Assembly: GCF_045679555.1 (NCBI RefSeq)
Contig: NC_092092.1
Span: 24,294,969 to 24,358,968 of the forward strand
Origin: Salvelinus alpinus
Lineage: Eukaryota; Chordata; Actinopteri; Salmoniformes; Salmonidae
Length of the DNA stretch: 64,000 nucleotides
Direction: 5' to 3'
The position numbers and the translations under genes are program-made. This document shows, one piece after another, positions 58,527 through 64,000 of the stretch. The notes beneath the pieces were generated by a model. It searched no databases and had not been told where the DNA came from. It was given only the letters and a program-made list of their open reading frames with translations. Positions within the stretch are counted from its first letter, which is position 1. Each line of letters opens with the position of its first letter.

Positions 58527-59698
58527 CAGTTGAAGTCGGAAGTTTACATGCACTCAGGTTGGAGTCAATAAAATTCGTTTTTCAACCACTCCACAAATCT
58601 CTTGTTAACAAACTATAGTTTTGGCAAGTCGGTTAGGACATCTACTTTGTGCATGACAAGTAATTTTTCCAACAATTGTTTACAGAGAGAATATTTCACT
58701 TATTATTCATAATTCAGATTATAATTCACTGTATCACAATTCCAGTGGGTCAGAAGTTTACATACACTAAGTTGACTGTGCCTTTAAACAGCTTGGAAAA
58801 TTCCAGAAAATTATGTCAGGGCTTTAGAAGCTTCTGATAGGCTAATTGACATCATTTGAGTCAATTGGAGGTGTACCTGTTTAGTATTTCAAGGCCTACC
58901 TTCAAACTCTGTGCCTCTTTGCTTGACATCGTGGGAAAAGCAAAAGAAATCAGCCAAGACCTCAGGAAAAAAATGGTAGACCTCCACAAGTCTGGTTCAT
59001 GGAAGCAATTTCCAAATGCCTGAAGGTACCATGTTCATCTGTACAAACAATAGTATGCAAGTATAAACACCATGGGACCACGCAACTGTCATACCGCTCA
59101 GGAAGGAGACACGTTTTGTCTCCTACAGATGAACGTACTTTGGTGCGAAAAGTGCAAATCAATCCCAGAACAACAGCAAAGGACCTTGTGAAGATGCTGG
59201 AGGAAACAGGTGCAAAATGGCTTAAGGACAACATATTCAAGGTATTGGAGTGGCCATCACAAGCCCTGACCTCAACCCTACAGAACATTTGTGGGCAGAA
59301 CTGAAAAAGCGTGTGCGAGCAAGGAGGCCTACAAACCTGACTCAGTTACAGCAGCTCTGTCAGGAGGAATGGGCCAAAATTCACCCAACTTATTGTGGGA
59401 AACTTGTGGAAGGCTAGCCGAAACGTTTGACCCAAGTTTGCAATTTAAAGGCAATGCTACCAAATACTAATTGAGTGTATGTGAACTTCTGACCCACTGG
59501 GAATGTGATGAAAAAAATAAAAGCTGAAATAAATCATTCTCTCTGCTATCATTCTGACATTTCACATTCTTAAAATAAAGTGGTGATCCTAACTGACCGA
59601 AGACAGGGAATTTTCACTAGGATTAAATGTCAGGAATTGTACAAAACTGAGTTTAAATGTATTTGGCTAAGGTGTATGTAAACTTCCGACTTCAACTG
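58527..59698 (+). mobile_element. Tc1-like transposon, complete ends, internally deleted
   Basis: Begins 'cagttgaagtcggaagttta' at 58527 and ends with its complement 'acttccgacttcaactg' at 59698. It is flanked by TA at 58525-58526 and 59699-59700. Length is 1172 bases, against about 1.6 kb expected of complete fish Tc1-like elements. Inner direct-repeat-like motifs ('gggtcagaagtttacataca' and 'gtgaacttctgacccactgg') are kept at both ends. The host is an L2 LINE. Confidence 0.93.
58978..59430 (+). pseudogene. Tc1-like transposase, catalytic core deleted
   Basis: Around 58999-59208 the frame reads a paired-type DNA-binding region: 'KVPCSSVQTIVCKYKHHGTT', 'SYRSGRRHVLSPTDERTLVR', 'QINPRTTAKDLVKMLEETG'. 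It then jumps directly to the C-terminal '[16 protein letters not shown]' (about 59212-59262). In the parent family roughly 400 bases with the DDE residues lie between these. The last part ('[20 protein letters not shown]'-like) continues in a shifted frame. The product cannot catalyse transposition, but the terminal repeats could still be mobilised in trans. Confidence 0.85.
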
Positions 59699-60230
59699 TA
59701 TATAATAGGCGGTGCCAGAGGAAGCCCAAAACATTGTCAAAGACTCCAGTCACCCAAGTCATAGCCTGTTTTCTCTGCTACCGCATGGCAACCAGTACCG
59801 GAGCGTCAAGTCTAGGACCAAAAGGCTCCTTAACAGCTTCTACCCCCAAGCCATAAGACTGCTGAACAATTATTCAAATGGCCACCGGACTATTTACATT
59901 GACACATTTGTTTTGTACACTGCTGCTACTCGCTGTTTATTGTCTATGCATAGTCACTTCACCCCCACCTACATGTACAAATTACCTCACCTAACCTGTA
60001 CCCCCGCACACTGACTCGGTACCGGTGTCCCCTGTATATAACCTCATTATTGTTATTCTTATTGTGTTACCGTTTATTCTTTTTTTACTTTATTTAGTTT
60101 GGTAAATATATTCTTAACTCTTCTTGAACTGCACTGTTGGTTAAGGGCTTGTAAGTAAGCATTTCACAGTAAAGTCTACACTTGTTGTATGCGGCACATG
60201 TGACAAATAAAGTTTGATTTGATTTGCTTT

Positions 60231-60886
60231 AATTTGACTGGAGTTCAGCTGTAGAGACTGTCCAACTCAACCGAGGTCTCACATTGACCATTCTCTCCTC
60301 TCTCTCTCTCCTCTCTCATGGGGAAGCTGAACTAGGCTACAGTACATGAACTGAAAGAGCATTCAACTGAGTTCAGTGTGACTGAGGACTGACAAGATCA
60401 ATCCAGGTTTCATTCCTTTCAACTGTTACCCCACAACACCCTGAAAAACAAGCGGAACAAACAGCGATTGTTTGAATGGATGTGTATAATATCTAGGTGT
60501 GTGTGTGTGTAGTGTATGTTTTTAGCAGGTTCTAAGACATGGGACGGACACACCCACACACACACACGCACGCACCCACACACACACAACTTTTTAATAG
60601 TGCTCTGACCCACTTGTTCAGAGTTGTGGGGAGTTTAAGATGGTTGAGTGGAGGGAGGCAGCGGTACAGAGCTATGGGGATCAACTTCAGTAACAGCACT
60701 ACTCTTCTGTCTGTTTCTTTCCGCCAAGTCAGTTTTTAGGGTCTCAACGGCTTGAGAAAGATAAGACACCTAAAATGGAGGCTTAATGGCCAAGCTCATT
60801 TTCAAGGTATTGTATTTCCCCAGCGTCAGCTTCTAGGTGCTTCTTGTGCATGCGCTCAATTAAAATATAAGACGTCACTCTATGCA
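60231..60886. other. no gene seen; small CA/GT runs
   Basis: Short GT and CA runs face each other at 60498-60511 and 60549-60589. Otherwise unrecognised. Confidence 0.45.
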
Positions 60887-61404
60887 CAGTCAGGTCTAAA
60901 ATGACTGGCACCCTTGATAAAGATGAGTAAAAAATTATGTATAAAATAAATATTACAAATACTGAGCTATATTTTATGGTAAAAAGTAATAATATTATAT
61001 TTTATACTAATACATTTGCTCAGAGAATATATATATTTTTAACAAGGAATAAAAAATACTCTGAACAGTATCTGGAAAGATTCTGTATGGAGCAATGGTC
61101 TAATATCTCCCCAATGACATTTTAGAGAACATCTCAGTGTTGTTATCCTGGCAAGGGGAGGGTGCTGGGTGTATTGGGTGTATTGATAACAGGGGTGACA
61201 ATAATTTTGACCCTATCTTTTTAATTTATTTTAATGTATTTATTGTTGCGCAAAATACATTTTTCTGAGCAATTGTATTAATATAAAATAATTGTTTAAA
61301 AAAATGACGTGCATGCATTCACTATAGTTCAGTATTTGTATTATTTATTTTAGACAGTCTTTTTTAGTCATCTTTATCAAGGATGCCATTCATTTTGGAC
61401 CTGA
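60887..61404. mobile_element. MITE with CAGTCAGGTC ends
   Basis: 'aggtctaaaatgactggcac' with 'ccttgataaagatga' at the left is inverted at the right as 'tcatctttatcaaggatgcc' with 'cattcattttggacct'. The centre is very AT-rich and non-coding. The terminal pattern resembles a Tc1/mariner-type family with about 35-base inverted ends. Confidence 0.8.
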
Positions 61405-62796
61405 TAGCATATCCACTTGGATCCTGATTCTTTCTTTAGCCTCTGGAATAGTAGCTGACATTTTTTGTGGAAACCTCACAGAGATTGAGTCCCTCAAATT
61501 GAGCCTGTTTCACAGAGGGAGAGTTTTTATTTGACGTGATTTTCAAATAAAGTTGTGTCAAACGCATGGGAGCATAATTAAGTGGGAATTTGTTCAGAGC
61601 CAAAATGAAGGCTTAGTAGAAATCTGTTCCTCTATAATTACCCATGACAAAAGGACACCGCTTCTGTCTCTTGGACCATTACCATGGTGATTTCCACCCC
61701 ACTCAAATATTCAATCTAAACATTCCATTCCAGTCTTTGGTGAATGTATCTAACCGCCACTATAAGCTATCAGTGAAATATATCCTTTTTAAGCCAATTT
61801 TTTGCTAGCACAGATCGTCCATCCCAACCTCCATCCGTATGTTGCTGATGTTGACACTTGTGAGAGAGAGAGGAAGAAAAAGAAGCAGTAAAGCGTCGGG
61901 GAAGCCCCACAAAAAGCTTGTGATTTATAAATATTAGAGCTAACTGAAAGTCTGATAGGAGATTACGCCTCTGTGAGTCAAGCTCTGCTTTCTCTAAACC
62001 TCCCTAAGTGCATTTCTAGAACACAGCTGTAAATACAGCCGTAAAATGATGGGCTGGCAAAAAGACAATCCAATCCTCCTCCTCGTCCGTTTACAATGTG
62101 ATGCACTCTGGCACTTTTACATCCACAGTAGATCTTAATATTGAGAAAATACAAGTCGTATCCACTGTATGTATGCTGCTGTTTACTTTGCTGCTGCTGG
62201 ACATTGTGCTGAATGTTGTTGGGGGTAAGACTTTCCAATCATCTCTCATAGCTTCCTGTCTGACTGTGGTGGGGTTCAGTGTTATGTTTCCAGAATGATA
62301 TGCATCAGTGTGGTTCAGTGTGATGTGTTTCAGTGTGGTTCAGTGTTATGTGTTTAGTGTGTTTCAGTGTGGTTCAGTGTGTTTTCAGCCTTCCAGCCTC
62401 TTTGATCATCTATGTTTTAGGAGGTTCACTGAATACATGACTGGGGCGTAAGAGAGTATAAAGGCTTGTTTGGAAGTTGAATCTCAGCCAATTCTGCTCC
62501 TTTTAATGGTGCAGTAGAGGGGTTTCTACCCTGGCCACTGCTCTGTGGTTCCTCTCTCCCAACCCCTTCCTCTATGATCTAATAGGTATTCCAGCGTATA
62601 GAGGCCCTATTAAATAAGGCCTTGTAAAATCTGAGATGATCGTTTCACTGCAGTTAGCAGCGCCAGGAAACGTGAGTGGACTCTAGAAGATGTCACACAC
62701 AAAGAGCATTATACGCTAGTTAAGTCTCTGGGATGTTCTTCATCTCAAGTGCTACGGATGTGTTGACCAGGTAAACCAACTCAAGCAGGATTTTAT
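61405..62796. other. no gene seen
   Basis: About 1.4 kb. A small imperfect tandem of 'cagtgtggttcagtgt'-type units lies at 62275-62390. Nothing else recognised. Confidence 0.45.
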
Positions 62797-62889
62797 TAGC
62801 CTGGGTACCAGACCTGTTTGTGCTGACATTCCACTCCTTGCCACTCCTTAGGGTGGAATGTAGAGCAAACATGTCTGGTACCCAGGCTA
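62797..62889. mobile_element. short hairpin element with perfect 17-base arms
   Basis: 'tagcctgggtaccagac' (62797-62813) and 'gtctggtacccaggcta' (62873-62889) are perfect inverted repeats. A second inner pair 'acattccactcc' and 'ggtggaatgt' extends the hairpin. Probably a foldback repeat. Confidence 0.8.
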
Positions 62890-62985
62890 GGACATTATTA
62901 CCAGACAAGTATCATTCTGTATAAAATGCCTCAATCAATGGTAGAAAAAGGGCACACTCTTCATTGATTTGTCCATGTTCATATA

Positions 62986-63649
62986 CAGTTGAAGTCAGAG
63001 GTTTACATACACCTTAGCCAAATACATTTAAACTCAGTTTTGTACAATTCCTGACATTTAATCCTAGTGAAAATTCCCTGTCTTCGGTCAGTTAGGATCA
63101 CCACTTTATTTTAAGAATGTGAAATGTCAGAATGATAGTAGAGAGAAGGATTTATTTCAGCTTTTATTTCTTTCATCACATTCCCAGTGGGTCAGAAGTT
63201 CACATACACTCAATTAGTATTTGGTAGCGTTGCCTTTAAATTGCTAACTTGGGTCAAACCTTTCGGCTAACCTTTCACAAGCTTCCCACAATAAGTTGGG
63301 TGAATTTTGGCCCATTCCTCCTGACAGAGCTGCTGTAACTGAGTCAGGTTTGTAGGCCTCCTTGCTCGCACACGCTTTTTCAGTTCTGCCCACAAACTTT
63401 CTATAGGATTGAGGTCAGGGCTTGTGATGGCCACTCCAATACCTTGACTTTGTTGTCCTTAAGCCATTTTGCCACAACTTTGGAAGTATGCTTGGGGTCA
63501 TTGTCCATTTGGAAGACCCATTTGCGATCAAGCTTTAACTTCCTGACTGATGTCTTGAGATGTTACTTCAATATATCCACATCATTTTCATCTTCACAAG
63601 GTCCATTGCTGTTGTTCTGGGATTGATTTGCACTTTTCACACCAAAGTA
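62986..63649 (-). mobile_element. Tc1-like transposon, minus strand, truncated
   Basis: Follows TA (62984-62985) with 'cagttgaagtcagaggttta', the same family as 58527-59698. It reads through the 3' region and C-terminal transposase ('ctttttcagttctgcccaca'), retains part of the central region missing from the other copy ('tcattgtccatttggaagac'), then has an internal deletion near 63578. It resumes at the N-terminal part and stops at 'caccaaagta' (63649), where an unrelated GC-rich repeat begins. The far terminal repeat is missing. Confidence 0.85.
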
Positions 63650-64000
63650 GCTCAGCGTGTTTGGTCTCCAGTACGCCGTTTCGGCCCAGGGTATCCTGCG
63701 CCGGCTCTGCGTACTGTGTCTCCGGGGCGCTGGGAGGGTGTAGTTCGCCCTATGCCTGCGCTCCGCCCGTGCCGGGCGAATGTGGGCATTAAGCCTAAGG
63801 GAGAAATGCGAGTGGTATGCACCAGATCTCCAGTGCTCCCCCACAGCCCGGTTCAACCTGTGCTTGCACTCTGGAGGGTCCGGGCTTAAGTGGTCATCCA
63901 GCCTGGAGGAGTGGTGCCAAGGCTGTGCACCAGAGCTCCAGTGCTCCCCCACAGCCCGGTCCATCCGGTGCCTCCTCCACGCACCGTATTGGTAGAGTCC
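63650..64000. repeat. GC-rich imperfect tandem repeat, cut by window end
   Basis: 'ctccagtgctcccccacagc' followed by 'ccggt' occurs at about 63828 and again at about 63938, roughly 110 bases apart, with more diverged relatives between. Composition is far more GC-rich than the Tc1 copy next to it. Long frames are open on both strands here (133 and 109 codons), probably from composition. I recall similar GC-rich tandem sequences in salmonids but cannot name the family. Confidence 0.6.

Larger units (their letters stand above)
58205..60230 (+). mobile_element. L2/RSg-1-like LINE 3' part, split by Tc1
   Basis: Plus-strand LINE in two blocks. 58205-58526 encodes '..ERVKCFKFLGVHITNKLSW', 'TIESILTSCITAWFGNCSAS' and 'AKLPAIQDL', with an in-frame stop after 'ILKKF'. 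59699-60230 continues with 'DSSHPSHSLFSLLPHGNQYR', 'SFYPQAIRLLNNYSNGHRT' and the tail 'gacaaataaagtttgatttg'. The sequence is continuous if the Tc1 element and one TA are removed, and matches the uninterrupted copy at 6530-6545 (complement of 'ctattatataggtcctgg'). Confidence 0.88.

Noticed and set aside
63563..63964. 133-codon minus-strand frame with many Arg and His
   Set aside because: Runs across a breakpoint between a Tc1 copy and a GC-rich repeat, so it cannot represent one conserved protein.

Overview
This window looks like vertebrate DNA from a salmonid fish (trout, salmon or char). It carries HpaI-type tRNA SINEs with the diagnostic GTTAAC site. It also carries L2/RSg-1-like LINEs whose 3' tails end in TGATT repeats, several Tc1-like transposons with salmonid-type terminal repeats, and at least ten copies of a short palindromic element built around a 'TAGTGCACTA' core. 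Very long CA/GT and CT microsatellites occur throughout. I cannot assign genus or species.

Only one host gene is supported. It is the terminal coding exon (minus strand, 43328 to 42707) of a heparan sulfate 3-O-sulfotransferase of the HS3ST3 type, with a good splice acceptor and a candidate 3' UTR running to about 42195. The first exon, which should encode the membrane anchor and the 5'-phosphosulfate-binding loop, was not found upstream. So 43329 to the window end (at least 20.7 kb) is best read as intron 1, and everything below about 42195 as downstream intergenic DNA.

Layout: 1-5.4 kb holds microsatellites, a degenerate telomere-like tract and a truncated Tc1. 5.7-9 kb holds short palindromic repeats and a 2.2-kb decayed L2-type LINE. 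10.2-11.6 kb is a purine-rich minisatellite with a 360-bp higher-order unit. 12-15 kb holds dispersed repeats. 15.7-17.2 kb is a 36-bp minisatellite of about 41 copies. 19-21.5 kb holds SINE, MITE and microsatellite. 21.5-27.3 kb is a mosaic of two LINE types broken up by Tc1 pieces and a SINE. 27.7-31.1 kb holds long CA/GT arrays, two of them inverted to each other. 31.5-33 kb is a telomere-like tract followed by a 39-bp minisatellite. 34-40 kb holds LINE tails, MITEs and a CR1/L2-type LINE. 42.2-43.3 kb is the HS3ST3 exon. 46-64 kb is intron filled with Tc1, L2, Penelope-like, SINE and MITE copies, several clearly nested.

Almost all other long open frames come from simple repeats, from minisatellites whose period is a multiple of three, or from broken retrotransposon and transposase genes. 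There is no operon-like organisation and no bacterial feature. The most interesting signals are structural: a transposon inserted exactly at TA inside a LINE, a head-to-head transposase palindrome, a hammerhead-ribozyme-like core downstream of a Penelope-like fragment, inverted GT/CA arrays, and higher-order minisatellite structure.
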